A stretch of 64,000 nucleotides of DNA from Polynucleobacter yangtzensis (GTDB lineage: Bacteria; Pseudomonadota; Gammaproteobacteria; Burkholderiales; Burkholderiaceae): positions 124,278 to 188,277 of the forward strand of contig NZ_LOJI01000040.1 in the NCBI RefSeq assembly GCF_001595965.1. Reading direction: 5' to 3'. Numbering within the stretch: position 1 is the first letter of the stretch; each line of letters starts with the position of its first letter. Shown in pieces: positions 42,700 to 51,989 of this stretch. Made by a program: the position numbers and the translations under genes. The notes beneath the pieces are model-generated. The model searched no databases. It had not been told where the DNA came from and saw only the letters and a list, made by a program, of their open reading frames with translations.

Positions 42700-43956
42700 C
42701 TAGTCGATTACTGCCGCCATTAAGGCGGTTGCTGCACCAGCGCCCAGTGCTGGGATGCCCCAACGCTCAAGCGTAGATAAAGACTTGCCAGTGACTACCT
42801 CAACTGGAATATCACTGATTTCCAGTAGCTTGGCTGTTGTCGAATTTTCAAACAAGCGGCTGAGCGTATTTTTCTTAGCAGTTCCAATCACAATGCGATT
42901 GCACTCTAAGCGCTGCGCCTCATCTCGCAAAGCTTCCCCCTTATCGCCAGTCACATAAGAGAAGGAGAAATTCGCGCCTGCTTTTTCCAAAAATTCGGAT
43001 GCTGACTTTGCGGCTGTTTGAGCACGCTCTGCTTGCCACTCATTAATGGTTTGTTTACTTAAAAACTTTCTGATGTGTGTGTACAGCGTGGGTTGCACAT
43101 TACAGATATGAAAGTGTGTTTGACGATCATTACCGTACATATTGACTGCATGTTTCAAAGCCATTAACGCATTACTAGAATCATCAACTGGGATTAGAAC
43201 TTTGTTCATTACCTTTTCTCCTACGTTATAAGACTGCTTATCGGATACTTCTGCATCAACTACAGCTGGCGCAATTGTCTCCTCCAACGCCAACCTACTC
43301 TTCATAAAACCACCAAACAGAACACCAAATATCACAAGCACCTGGACTGCATACCCAAAAGCAGGGTTCTGGAATAACTGCATTTCCTTAACCATAGGCT
43401 CAGAGATCATCATCTTTGCCGCAGTCCATGCCAATACACCAGCACCTATATAGGTAATGGATGGGTAGCGCTCAACCAACTTCAGGATTTGTGTTGAACC
43501 CCAAATTACGATTGGAATGCTGATGAGTAAACCAAGCACTACCAATATATAACTTCCATGAGATGCACCTGCTACCGCCAAGACGTTATCTAAACCCATG
43601 ACTGCGTCAGCAATCACAATGGTTTTCATAGCGCCCCAAAAACTAGTGGAAGCATTGCTATGACCACCATCCTCATCTTTTGCAGGGATTAGCAGTTTGT
43701 AAGCAATCCACACTAAGAGCAATCCGCCAATTAGCATCAAGCCAGGGATCTTTAACAAATACACCACTACCAGTGTCATTGCGCTTCTGACTGCAATTGC
43801 GCCTACTGCTCCCCATACAATGGCCTTCTTTTGCAAATGGGCCGGTAAATTTCTGGCAGCCATCGCAATTACAATAGCGTTATCGCCTGCCAAAACTAAA
43901 TCAATCACCACAATCGCTAGTAGTGCCGAAAAAAACTCAGGGCTAAATAGTTCCAA
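42700..43956 (-). CDS. TerC-family membrane protein fused to a universal stress domain
   Basis: A 418-residue fusion. Residues about 1-215 are a TerC/YjbE-type transporter with the family Asp residues in VIDLVLAGDNAIVIAMA and VIADAVMGLDNVLAVAGAS; several TerC proteins export manganese. After a short linker (about 220-245) residues about 247-390 form a Usp domain (VLIPVDDSSNALMALKHA, NRIVIGTAKKNTLSRLFENSTTAKLLEISDIPVEVV). A small hydrophobic C-terminal tail follows. No riboswitch is seen directly upstream. The gene lies just upstream of the Mn-riboswitch RND operon and is divergent from nhaR. Confidence 0.88.
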   Translation of the reverse strand: MELFSPEFFSALLAIVVIDLVLAGDNAIVIAMAARNLPAHLQKKAIVWGAVGAIAVRSAMTLVVVYLLKIPGLMLIGGLLLVWIAYKLLIPAKDEDGGHSNASTSFWGAMKTIVIADAVMGLDNVLAVAGASHGSYILVVLGLLISIPIVIWGSTQILKLVERYPSITYIGAGVLAWTAAKMMISEPMVKEMQLFQNPAFGYAVQVLVIFGVLFGGFMKSRLALEETIAPAVVDAEVSDKQSYNVGEKVMNKVLIPVDDSSNALMALKHAVNMYGNDRQTHFHICNVQPTLYTHIRKFLSKQTINEWQAERAQTAAKSASEFLEKAGANFSFSYVTGDKGEALRDEAQRLECNRIVIGTAKKNTLSRLFENSTTAKLLEISDIPVEVVTGKSLSTLERWGIPALGAGAATALMAAVID

Positions 43957-44090
43957 TTGAATACCTCTATCTGTTTAGATTAAATAAGCAGTACATGAAA
44001 TGCCATGACTAACTATGGGGTTAATGTAGGCTTATTTGTATTTAGCTAAAAGCAGATATATATTGATAGTAATTTCGGAAAAAACTGAAT

Positions 44091-44975
44091 ATGGCCAACA
44101 CCTACAACTATCGTCACCTTTATTACTTTTGGGTGGTTGCCAAAGAGGGCAGCATGTCTAAGGCGGCAGAACGCCTGGATATGGCTATACAAACCATTAG
44201 CGCTCAAGTACATGAATTAGAGAAATCGCTGGGGTATATGCTCTTCAAGCCAGCCGGGAGAGGAATCGCCCTCACTGAATCAGGATTTGCAGCCTTAGAA
44301 ATTGCTGATCAAATCTTTTCTATCGGAGAGAGACTGCCAGAAGCAGTGAGAGATGCCGCCAAGTCTCCTAAAACCAAAATTACGGTTGGCGTTTCTGATG
44401 GACTGCCGAAATTTGTTACCAGGCAAATGCTCGAGCCCATCTTGAAACACAAAGACGTTCAATTGATTGCGCATGAAGGGGAGTTTGATGATTTGCTGGC
44501 AGACCTCGCTTTGCATCGACTAGACATCGTATTAGCCGACCGCCCAGCTCCGAACAATAAAAATCTAAACGTCTATAGCGAAGAGTTAACAAAAACAGTT
44601 ATCGCCTGGTATGCACCCAAGCAGCTTTCCAAAAAAGCAAAAGGAAAGTTTCCGGAGTGCTTAAATGATCTGCCAGTACTGTTGCCTACAGCACACTCTA
44701 CTGTGCGCCCGCTGATTGATCAATGGCTGAAAAAACACGACATTATTCCAAATATTGTTGGAGAGTTTGAAGATAGCGCCCTACTAAAGACCTTTGCTGC
44801 CAGTGGGCTTGGCATCTTTCCTGCAGGCAAACTGATTGAAAAAGATCTTAAAGATACCTATGGCATCGAATTGCTGGGCAGCTGTGATGACATATATGAA
44901 TACTTTTATGCGATTCGCTCTGAGAAGAAAATCCAACACCCTCTTGTGCAGGCAATTATTAAACAAAAAAACTAA
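44091..44975 (+). CDS. nhaR: NhaR-type LysR regulator
   Basis: A 294-residue LysR-family protein. The N-terminus NYRHLYYFWVVAKEGSMSKAAERL, followed by QTISAQVHELEKSLGYMLFKPAGRGIALTESG, is the strongly conserved NhaR DNA-binding signature. The classic regulator responds to sodium. Here it lies 15 bp before an SbtA-type sodium-dependent bicarbonate permease, its likely co-transcribed target, and is divergent from the terC-usp gene. Confidence 0.88.
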   Translation: MANTYNYRHLYYFWVVAKEGSMSKAAERLDMAIQTISAQVHELEKSLGYMLFKPAGRGIALTESGFAALEIADQIFSIGERLPEAVRDAAKSPKTKITVGVSDGLPKFVTRQMLEPILKHKDVQLIAHEGEFDDLLADLALHRLDIVLADRPAPNNKNLNVYSEELTKTVIAWYAPKQLSKKAKGKFPECLNDLPVLLPTAHSTVRPLIDQWLKKHDIIPNIVGEFEDSALLKTFAASGLGIFPAGKLIEKDLKDTYGIELLGSCDDIYEYFYAIRSEKKIQHPLVQAIIKQKN

Positions 44976-44989
44976 TAAATCCTTAAACC

Positions 44990-45958
44990 ATGACTAATTT
45001 TCTGGACCCCGCCATACTGTTTTTTATCTTTGGGGTTTTTGCCGGCTCCGTAAAATCCAACCTAGAAATTCCTCCGCAAATCTCTAGGTTTCTTTCGCTC
45101 TATTTATTAATGGCGCTTGGTCTGAAAGGTGGCTTTGCGCTTCACAAGTCCGGCTTTACTACTGAGATTGCTTTTTCTTTGGGGTTGGCGATATTTCTTG
45201 CTGTCATTATTCCCATCATTGGCTACTTGATTCTCAGAAGAAAGTTAAGTGCATTTGATGCTGCTGCAATTGCAGCCACTTACGGTTCGGTCAGCGCTGT
45301 TACCTTCATTACTGCCACACAATATTTAGATCAATTTGGTATTACTTATGGCGGTCATATGGCGGCAGCGATGGCGCTGATGGAATCCCCCGCTATTATT
45401 CTGGCAATTGTCTTGGCCAATAAAGCCCGGGCAGCCATGTCAACAGGCTCGAGCGTAAAAAACGAGCCTACCGGTATCTCCAAAATACTTCATGAGTCTT
45501 TTACCGATGGAGCGCAATTACTGTTACTGGGATCAATGGTAGTGGCCCTGGTGAGCGGAGACTCAGGTCAAAAGTTAATGGCGCCCTTTTCGATCGATCT
45601 CTTTAAAGGCATGCTAGCTTTCTTCTTGCTAGACATGGGACTTATGGCCGCCAGAAACTTTAAGGGCTTAAGAGGTAAACCGCCCATTACCTTGCTCTAC
45701 GCGATTGGCTCACCGCTGTCACATGCACTCTTAGCATTAGTGCTTTGTAAACTCATTGGACTCCCTTTAGGAAACACCATTCTCCTCATGGTATTGGCCT
45801 CAAGCGCATCGTATATTGCAGTTCCAGCAGTTTTACGTCACGCCTTACCCGAAGTGAACCCCGCTTTATATATGGGCATGTCTTTAGGAATTACTTTTCC
45901 GTTCAACATTATTTTGGGCATTCCGCTTTACACCCTGATTGCCACAGCATTGTTGTAG
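44990..45958 (+). CDS. Sodium-dependent bicarbonate transporter family permease (SbtA-like)
   Basis: A 322-residue permease with about ten membrane segments in two halves, starting MTNFLDPAILFFIFGVFAGSV and containing SRFLSLYLLMALGLKGG and TYGSVSAVTFITATQYL, as in SbtA. SbtA imports bicarbonate with Na+. The cytoplasmic loop between the halves (about 148-165) is much shorter than a PII-binding loop would need. Its placement after nhaR supports Na+-linked transport. Confidence 0.87.
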   Translation: MTNFLDPAILFFIFGVFAGSVKSNLEIPPQISRFLSLYLLMALGLKGGFALHKSGFTTEIAFSLGLAIFLAVIIPIIGYLILRRKLSAFDAAAIAATYGSVSAVTFITATQYLDQFGITYGGHMAAAMALMESPAIILAIVLANKARAAMSTGSSVKNEPTGISKILHESFTDGAQLLLLGSMVVALVSGDSGQKLMAPFSIDLFKGMLAFFLLDMGLMAARNFKGLRGKPPITLLYAIGSPLSHALLALVLCKLIGLPLGNTILLMVLASSASYIAVPAVLRHALPEVNPALYMGMSLGITFPFNIILGIPLYTLIATALL

Positions 45959-45986
45959 AAATACTTTATAAGCAAATAAGAAACCT

Positions 45987-46829
45987 ATGGGCATCTTTTC
46001 CAAACGATCAGCCAGCTTATTAACCAAGCACGGCAAAGAAAAGGTGATCGGCGAAGTACTCAATACCGAAGTAGATTGCTTTGTAGAGCATACGGACACC
46101 TACGATACTGATTTACTGGGCACATTTACACAGGAAACGCCTCGATACGGCTCACAATTAGATGCAGCCCGCAAAAAAGCTGCTATCGGAATGGAATTAC
46201 TCAAGCTTGACTTGGGCTTGGCCAATGAAGGTGCGTTTATGAATGACCCTTACACCGGCGCTATCCCCTGGAATAATGAATTGCTTGTGCTGATAGACCA
46301 AAAACACCAACTTGAACTAACTGGATTTGCTAGTGGTCCAGCCCAAAATGAGAGTAGCTACGCAACACATTGGGAAGAGCTCAAAAAATTTGCTGATTCC
46401 GCACTCTTTCCATCGCACCACTTAGTCATCAAACCCACTGATGAATATCACCCGCAATCGAGAAAAGGGATTCAAGATTTAGCGGAACTAAAGGATGCCT
46501 TTGATTGGGCAAAAAGCCTATCCTCAAAAGGTATCGTCTACGTCGAAAATGATTTACGCGCCTTTGCCAATCCAACCCGGATGGAAAATATTCGTAAGGC
46601 TGCGATTGACCTAGCAAATAAGATGAACTCAGTCTGCCCCCAGTGCAACACTCCTGGATTTTGGATCACAGATGTAAAACGTGGCCTGCCATGCAAGGCC
46701 TGTGGGCTCGCAACAGATGAGGAGATTGCCAAAATCTGGAGCTGTATTAAATGTGAACACAAGCAAACCGAAGGCATGAAGGTATTTAAATTTGCAGATC
46801 CCTCAAAATGCAAGCACTGCAATCCTTAA
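45987..46829 (+). CDS. DUF6671-like protein with two C-terminal zinc ribbons
   Basis: A 280-residue soluble protein of unknown function. The N-terminal alpha/beta part (LTKHGKEKVIGEVLNTEVDC, LLGTFTQETPR) is followed by helices. Residues about 215-280 carry two Cys-pair ribbons (CPQC, CKAC; then CIKC, CKHC). I associate the layout with DUF6671 from memory, with moderate certainty. It follows sbtA by 28 bp. Confidence 0.65.
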   Translation: MGIFSKRSASLLTKHGKEKVIGEVLNTEVDCFVEHTDTYDTDLLGTFTQETPRYGSQLDAARKKAAIGMELLKLDLGLANEGAFMNDPYTGAIPWNNELLVLIDQKHQLELTGFASGPAQNESSYATHWEELKKFADSALFPSHHLVIKPTDEYHPQSRKGIQDLAELKDAFDWAKSLSSKGIVYVENDLRAFANPTRMENIRKAAIDLANKMNSVCPQCNTPGFWITDVKRGLPCKACGLATDEEIAKIWSCIKCEHKQTEGMKVFKFADPSKCKHCNP

Positions 46830-47428
46830 TCCCGCCAGACGGGGTACTTATACATTACAGATTGAAACAATTCCGACTCCAGATGCTGAGCCAACCATTT
46901 CTTAGTATCTGATATTGGTAATTGCTCAAATTTTTTGGCATCAACCATTGAAAACTGTCTAATAAATGGAAAGATAGCTACATCCACCCAAGTCATCTTA
47001 TCGCCCATTAAGTATTGGGTCGCTTGAAGTGACTGCTCTATGGGCAGCAACATGATTTGCAATGCCTCTTGGAGAACCGCTGCTTGATCCAACTCCGGAA
47101 ATCTGTTGGGATATTTATATTGATCTAACAGGACTTTAAAGGGACCATCATTTTTTGCAATCCATACCTGAGCAATAGCATCATCAGCACTACCCCACCC
47201 ATCAGGATCAGATTGCGAGATTGCCCAACGCATGATGTCCAAGCTTTCATCCAAAACTACGTCGCCTATACAAAGCACTGGAACAGTACCCTTAGGGGAA
47301 GCTAGCAGCATTGATTGCGGCTTGTTGCGCAACTCAATTTCTCGATGTTCAACATCAATACCGGCATATCTCAAAGCCATGCGCGCCCGCATTGCATAAG
47401 GACATCTACGATAGGAGTACAAAATCAT
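46826..47428 (-). CDS. Glutathione S-transferase family protein
   Basis: A 200-residue GST. The thioredoxin-like N-domain has a CPYAMRARMALRYAG active-site motif (Cys about 9) and the GSH-binding KGTVPVL with cis-Pro (about 47-53). The helical C-domain follows. The Cys-Pro motif points to an omega- or beta-like type with thiol-transfer activity. It is convergent with the DUF6671-like gene, overlapping it by four bases. Confidence 0.85.
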   Translation of the reverse strand: MILYSYRRCPYAMRARMALRYAGIDVEHREIELRNKPQSMLLASPKGTVPVLCIGDVVLDESLDIMRWAISQSDPDGWGSADDAIAQVWIAKNDGPFKVLLDQYKYPNRFPELDQAAVLQEALQIMLLPIEQSLQATQYLMGDKMTWVDVAIFPFIRQFSMVDAKKFEQLPISDTKKWLAQHLESELFQSVMYKYPVWRD

Positions 47429-47562
47429 TGAATTACGCTCGTCTAAACCGAATCTGGTGACTTTAAATCATCTCAAATGTCTGAGAGTAGATTTTCTGGA
47501 AATTGAAGCATGCGACCCAGGATTGAGTAGAATATTTTCTATTCAATCAAAAGGATGCGCTA

Positions 47563-48762
47563 ATGTTGGCACCAAAAAAACGGGGAATTCCCTCTCAATT
47601 ACTAGCAGGGTTACTAGTTACCGCGCTCAGCTTGCCTGCAGTAGTTCCAGTTGCTTACGCCCAAGGCAACAGTCAAACACAGGCAAACAAGCAATCTCAA
47701 GCCCAATTAGAGGCGCTCGTTGCTCCAATTGCTTTATATCCAGATCCTTTGGTCTCACAAATTCTGATGGCATCAACTTACCCTTTAGAGGTCTCTGAGG
47801 CCACCAATTGGTTACGTGCCAATAGCAATCTAAAAGGTAATGCTCTGAATACGGCATTGCAACAACAGAACTGGGATGCGAGCGTGAAGTCTTTGGTTTC
47901 GTTCCCTCCGGTTTTAGAAATGATGGGCTCACAATTATCTTGGACCCAAAATTTAGGCAACGCTGTATTAGCTCAGCAATCCGACACCATGAGTGCGATT
48001 CAAGCTTTGCGTGCCAAAGCAAAGAAGACTGGAGCATTGCAATCCAATTCTCAGCAAACCGTAACCACCCAAGGAAGTGGTTCTTCAGAAACCATTGTGA
48101 TTCAACCAGCCAACCCACAAGTGGTGTACGTACCTTCATATAACCCAACAGTGGTTTATGGCGCATGGCCTTATCCAGCCTATCCACCAGTTGCCTACTA
48201 TCCACCTGGTTATGTTGCTAGCACCGCCCTCCTTTCTTTTGGAGTTGGCATGGCAGTGGGTGCCGCCTTATGGGGTGGATGTCATTGGGGTGGCGGCTAT
48301 GGAGGCGGCTCACTCACTGTGAATAACAATAACTTTAATAACTTCAACCGCAATACCAATAGCAATTGGTCCGGCAACAAGAATGGCACAAGCGATTGGA
48401 AGCCTGATCAGCAACGTCGCAATGCGAACGTTGGTGGCGGTAGCGCTAACCGTGATGCGGAACGCGATCAGCTGCGTCAAAATCTTCAAAAGAATGGTAT
48501 CAGCAGCGATGATCGCGGCAACCTAAGTAATCGCGATGGCGATCGCAACCCAGGACAAAACGATCGCTCTGGAGATCGCAATCTAGGTGACCGCAATTCC
48601 GGTGCTCGCGATAACAACCCTAGTAATTTCAGAAATGATTCCAGCGGCTTTGGTGATGCCCGTGGCGCCAAATTTAATGGCGGCGGCGATCGCTTTGGTG
48701 GTGGCGGTGCCCGCGCAGGCGGAGAACATTTTGGCGGTGGCGGCTTTAGAGGCAGACGCTAA
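47563..48762 (+). CDS. DUF3300 secreted protein with Gly/Asn/Asp-rich repeats
   Basis: A 399-residue exported protein. A signal peptide ends at VAYAQG. The DUF3300 domain (about 45-240) shows LVAPIALYPDPLVSQILMASTYP and PQVVYVPSYNPTVVYG. A hydrophobic Gly-rich segment (about 222-245) follows, then a tail of about 150 residues rich in GDRN, NNFN and GGGGD-type repeats. Likely cell-envelope located; its function is unknown. Confidence 0.88.
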   Translation: MLAPKKRGIPSQLLAGLLVTALSLPAVVPVAYAQGNSQTQANKQSQAQLEALVAPIALYPDPLVSQILMASTYPLEVSEATNWLRANSNLKGNALNTALQQQNWDASVKSLVSFPPVLEMMGSQLSWTQNLGNAVLAQQSDTMSAIQALRAKAKKTGALQSNSQQTVTTQGSGSSETIVIQPANPQVVYVPSYNPTVVYGAWPYPAYPPVAYYPPGYVASTALLSFGVGMAVGAALWGGCHWGGGYGGGSLTVNNNNFNNFNRNTNSNWSGNKNGTSDWKPDQQRRNANVGGGSANRDAERDQLRQNLQKNGISSDDRGNLSNRDGDRNPGQNDRSGDRNLGDRNSGARDNNPSNFRNDSSGFGDARGAKFNGGGDRFGGGGARAGGEHFGGGGFRGRR

Positions 48763-48811
48763 TCAGCCGACCATAACAAACTTCATTTAAGACTAATACG
48801 AAAGAATCATC

Positions 48812-49165
48812 ATGAAAAAGCAGATTTTATTAATGGCATTGACTAGCGCAGTTTTAGGATTCGCAACCGGCGCTCAAGCAGCCAATATGATTAGTACACA
48901 AGAGCTTTTGCAGGACTGCAAAGGTACTAACGGCACCTTCATTACTTGTGAGATTTATGGCCAAGCTGTATATGACACCTACTTGGTTACACGCAACCCT
49001 AAGTCAGCCCCTGAATTCATTTGCGTAAAGCAGCCTGCACCAACTCGCAAAGAAGTAATTCAGGAATACGTCAAGTGGGCCGATGCGAATACCAAGTACG
49101 CTACTGAGCCTGCAGCAGATACTATTTTGCGATTCTTAGCGGGTAAATTCCCGTGCGGAAAATAA
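48812..49165 (+). CDS. Rap1a/Tai-family protein
   Basis: A 117-residue periplasmic protein with a signal peptide ending at AQAAN. Four Cys (QDCKG, ITCEIYGQA, FICVK, FPCGK at the end) and the GxAVYDTYLVT pattern match Rap1a/Tai. Some family members are type VI immunity proteins, but no effector or T6SS gene is adjacent, so a general role is more likely. Confidence 0.72.
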   Translation: MKKQILLMALTSAVLGFATGAQAANMISTQELLQDCKGTNGTFITCEIYGQAVYDTYLVTRNPKSAPEFICVKQPAPTRKEVIQEYVKWADANTKYATEPAADTILRFLAGKFPCGK

Positions 49166-49192
49166 TCTGAAGATTGCATTCGCAAAACAATA

Positions 49193-49220
49193 AAGGCCAC
49201 TTTCGAGTGGCCTTATTTTT
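49193..49220 (+). terminator. Intrinsic terminator after the Rap1a/Tai-like gene
   Basis: AAGGCCAC-TTTCGA-GTGGCCTT followed by ATTTTT, 28 bp after the stop at 49165. Confidence 0.85.
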
Positions 49221-49414
49221 GATGTGGGCAGCAAATAATTATTACCCACTGCTTTATGAAGTCTTTTTTGCCCTACAGGCATCCGAGCAATACTTCACTG
49301 ACTCCCAGTTTTTTGCCCAGGACTTTCTCCATGTCATCTCTTTTTTACAAACCGCGCAAATCTTCGATGGCAGAGAGCTTTTATTACCCTTAAACGATGT
49401 CTTTGTCATGATTT

Positions 49415-50950
49415 TCAAAGATCATCCAAGTGATTTAGTATTTTCTGTGCATGCAGCGTAATTTCTGCTTGATCTTCGTCGCTTATACGCTTCAGATTGG
49501 CGGTCATGAGTCTCGTTCTTGGGCTAGCCTCAAATTGGTCTCGATGCTTGATTAAGAAATTCCAATACAAAGTTGTGATGGGGCATGCATCTTCTCCGTA
49601 ACGAACCTCAGGTTTATATTTACAAGACCCGCAATAGTTACTCATCCGCTTAATGTAGGCTCCACTGGCTATATAAGGCTTGCTTGTAAATCTACCGCCA
49701 TTAGCAAATAAGGCCATGCCTGCCGTATTAGGAAGCTCAACCCATTCAATCGCATCCACATATATAGCCAAATACCACTCACATACTTCCTGCGGCAGAA
49801 TTTCTGCTAAAAGAGCAAAGTTACCTGTCACCATTAAGCGCTGAATGTGATGGGCATAGCCATATTGCAGTGTTTGGCCTATGGCGTCTTTCATACAAGC
49901 CATTTGTGTCTGGCCATTCCAGTACCATTTTGGCAATGGGCGTTGATGCTGGTAGTAATTATCCTGCGCCATCTTTGGCATATCTAGGTAATACATGCCA
50001 CGCACAAACTCGCGCCACCCTAAAATCTGCCGAATGAAGCCTTCAATAGTTGAAAGATCTAAAGAATATTTTCTCCAAGCCACTAACACTGCATTCACCA
50101 CTTCGCGCGGATTAAGCAACTTCAGGTTGAGTGCACTCGATAAAATGGAGTGCCATCCAAAGGGCGTATCAGTCCACATCGCATCCTGATAAACACCAAA
50201 GTTTCTTAAGCGATACTCAACAAAATACTCCAAAGCTTGAACTGCCTGCCCCCTGGTAACGGGCCAATTAAATGCATCCAAAGATCCGGGATGGTCTGGG
50301 TAAGTCTTTTGGACCCAATCCAGCACTTCTTGTGTAATTGCGTCTGCTTCAAACGATGCTGGAGCATCGATGATGCCTGGGCCCTTTTTAGGGTAGGGTT
50401 TACGGTTATCTTGATCAAAGTTCCACTGCCCACCCTCGGGATTACCTTCACGGTCTACCAATATATTGTGCCGCTTACGCATCAATCGATAGAAATATTC
50501 CAGTCTGAACTCTTTTTTATTTGCCGCCCACTCTACAAACTCTTGGCGGGAACAATAAAAATGCTCATCCTCCCGCATTTCTAATTTAAATCCAAGTTCT
50601 TTGGCTAACGCCTCGAGCGCCTGCTTGAGTCGCCATTCGCCTGGTTCAATACAAACCAAACGCTTTACTTTATTTTTTAGAATCTGCTCTCTCAGAACCT
50701 CAACAATAGACAGTGGCGAACTTTTTATATAAGTCAGCGGATAACCCTGCTTTTCGAGCTCAACTGCAAAGTGACGCATTGCAGATAGAAATAAGGCAAT
50801 TTTGGCTTTATGCGTCCAAACATACTGTGCCTCATTGGCTGACTCAATCATGATGATTTGATCCGCATTGGGATCAATATCTCGCAAGGCAGAGCTCTGC
50901 AAATCAAGCTGATCACCCAAAATCAGAATGAGGCGCTCAGGATGCTTCAT
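49415..50950 (-). CDS. FeS-type bacterial cryptochrome/(6-4) photolyase
   Basis: A 511-residue FeS-BCP/CryPro-type photolyase. It begins LILILGDQLDLQSSAL. A C-terminal FAD-binding part carries four Cys for a [4Fe-4S] cluster: the first in QMACMKDAI and three in SNYCGSCKYKP and GEDACPI. HHIQRLMVTGNF is the family's His-containing active-site block. It repairs UV damage with light or senses light. A TIGR03643-like gene is translationally coupled upstream. Confidence 0.9.
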   Translation of the reverse strand: MKHPERLILILGDQLDLQSSALRDIDPNADQIIMIESANEAQYVWTHKAKIALFLSAMRHFAVELEKQGYPLTYIKSSPLSIVEVLREQILKNKVKRLVCIEPGEWRLKQALEALAKELGFKLEMREDEHFYCSRQEFVEWAANKKEFRLEYFYRLMRKRHNILVDREGNPEGGQWNFDQDNRKPYPKKGPGIIDAPASFEADAITQEVLDWVQKTYPDHPGSLDAFNWPVTRGQAVQALEYFVEYRLRNFGVYQDAMWTDTPFGWHSILSSALNLKLLNPREVVNAVLVAWRKYSLDLSTIEGFIRQILGWREFVRGMYYLDMPKMAQDNYYQHQRPLPKWYWNGQTQMACMKDAIGQTLQYGYAHHIQRLMVTGNFALLAEILPQEVCEWYLAIYVDAIEWVELPNTAGMALFANGGRFTSKPYIASGAYIKRMSNYCGSCKYKPEVRYGEDACPITTLYWNFLIKHRDQFEASPRTRLMTANLKRISDEDQAEITLHAQKILNHLDDL

Positions 50951-51210
50951 TTATTCTTATATTGAGTTGGGCAGTAAGCTCGAGTGACATCTTCACTGCG
51001 CAAAGCACTATGTTTAGTTGCTCGTCCAGTCACTCTTTTACGCCAGAGCTCAAATGAACTACGCTTGAGCTCTTTGCGCATGATGGCGATCACCTGGGGC
51101 TCACCCAAACCAAAGCTTTTCTCAATGGCATCAAATGGCGTGCGATCCTCCCAAGCCATTTCTATAAGGCGAGATAGGTCGGGTTCGGAGAGGGTTATGG
51201 GTTTTGGCAC
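50947..51210 (-). CDS. TIGR03643-like small protein coupled to photolyase
   Basis: An 87-residue basic protein. It matches the TIGR03643 pattern from memory: SRLIEMAWEDRTPFDAIEKSFGLGEPQVIAIMR, and LWRKRVTGRATKH, an H-T-H-like helical part. Its stop overlaps the photolyase start (ATGA). Genes of this family are often found with FeS photolyases, but their role is unknown. Confidence 0.8.
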   Translation of the reverse strand: MPKPITLSEPDLSRLIEMAWEDRTPFDAIEKSFGLGEPQVIAIMRKELKRSSFELWRKRVTGRATKHSALRSEDVTRAYCPTQYKNK

Positions 51211-51286
51211 CCAGCAAGTTTAAGACTTATTTACTAAACTAGCTTGAGCCCGTGACATTGCCCCACAAGATAGCCAAGACCCTCAT

Positions 51287-51637
51287 ATGATTGGAAAAAT
51301 TCGTCAAAAATTGATTTCTCAAGAGGTGCCGGCTTTACATAAGCCAGCTGAAATCATTTGTCCTATCTGTGATCGCCCCATTCCGGCCTCGCAAAGGGAT
51401 GCTCACCACCTCATTCCAAAATCGAAGGGCGGAAAAACTACGGAGTATCTACATCGCATTTGCCACAAACAAATACATGCCTTGTTTACCGAAACCGAGC
51501 TCGCCCAGCAATACCATCATGCTCAGATTTTGCGAGATCACCCCGAAATGAAAAAGTTTATCCAGTGGGTTTCGAATAAGCCGAATTCCTTTTATGAAAA
51601 GACTCGTAAAAGTAGCCGCCTAAAATCTAGCAAATAA
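51287..51637 (+). CDS. HNH endonuclease-fold protein
   Basis: A 116-residue protein with the HNH/treble-clef core: CPICDRP (about 26-32), the catalytic His pair in DAHHLIPKSKGGKTT (about 39-53), and RICHKQIHALF (about 58-68). It lacks any extra specificity domain. Similar short HNH proteins occur alone in many bacteria, so a self-mobile role is not implied. Confidence 0.78.
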   Translation: MIGKIRQKLISQEVPALHKPAEIICPICDRPIPASQRDAHHLIPKSKGGKTTEYLHRICHKQIHALFTETELAQQYHHAQILRDHPEMKKFIQWVSNKPNSFYEKTRKSSRLKSSK

Positions 51638-51762
51638 ATATTGCACCCCTTCTGTGCAAGCTATTACCTTGCAGTAGATAGTTAGCCCCTATTTTGGTGC
51701 AATTGATTTAGAAACTGTGCAATTCAAAAAATCGTTCTAACTCCTATTACTTAATATGAGTC

Positions 51763-51981
51763 ATGCGCATCAAAATAACAAAGAGCTTAGTATTGCCAGC
51801 TCAAATGCTCGATACTGAAAGTATTCCTGAAGCACTGTTTCCGGAAGGGGATTATCTTGCCAACCTCACACCAGACGGAAAAATTGAGGTCATCAATACT
51901 AGGAAAATTAAGGCGCTCTTTTCGTTCTCGCAATTTAGAGACAGAATATCCCTAGGAGAATTTATTGTGGTGGAAGCTTAA
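51763..51981 (+). CDS. Small hypothetical protein
   Basis: A 72-residue protein I do not recognise. It seems a soluble beta-rich fold (MRIKITKSLVLPAQM, then GDYLANLTPDG and ISLGEFIVVEA). It is preceded by a 125-bp gap with no RNA or promoter I can name. It ends nine bases before a convergent gene, fitting a real end. Confidence 0.5.
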   Translation: MRIKITKSLVLPAQMLDTESIPEALFPEGDYLANLTPDGKIEVINTRKIKALFSFSQFRDRISLGEFIVVEA

Positions 51982-51989
51982 AAAGAATC

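Noticed and set aside
48812..49165. Type VI secretion immunity gene
   Set aside because: The Rap1a/Tai family is broader than T6SS immunity and no effector or T6SS gene is nearby.
49174..49461. 95-residue plus-strand frame after the Rap1a/Tai-like gene
   Set aside because: It contains the terminator at 49193-49220, has no ribosome-binding site and overlaps the photolyase 3' end.
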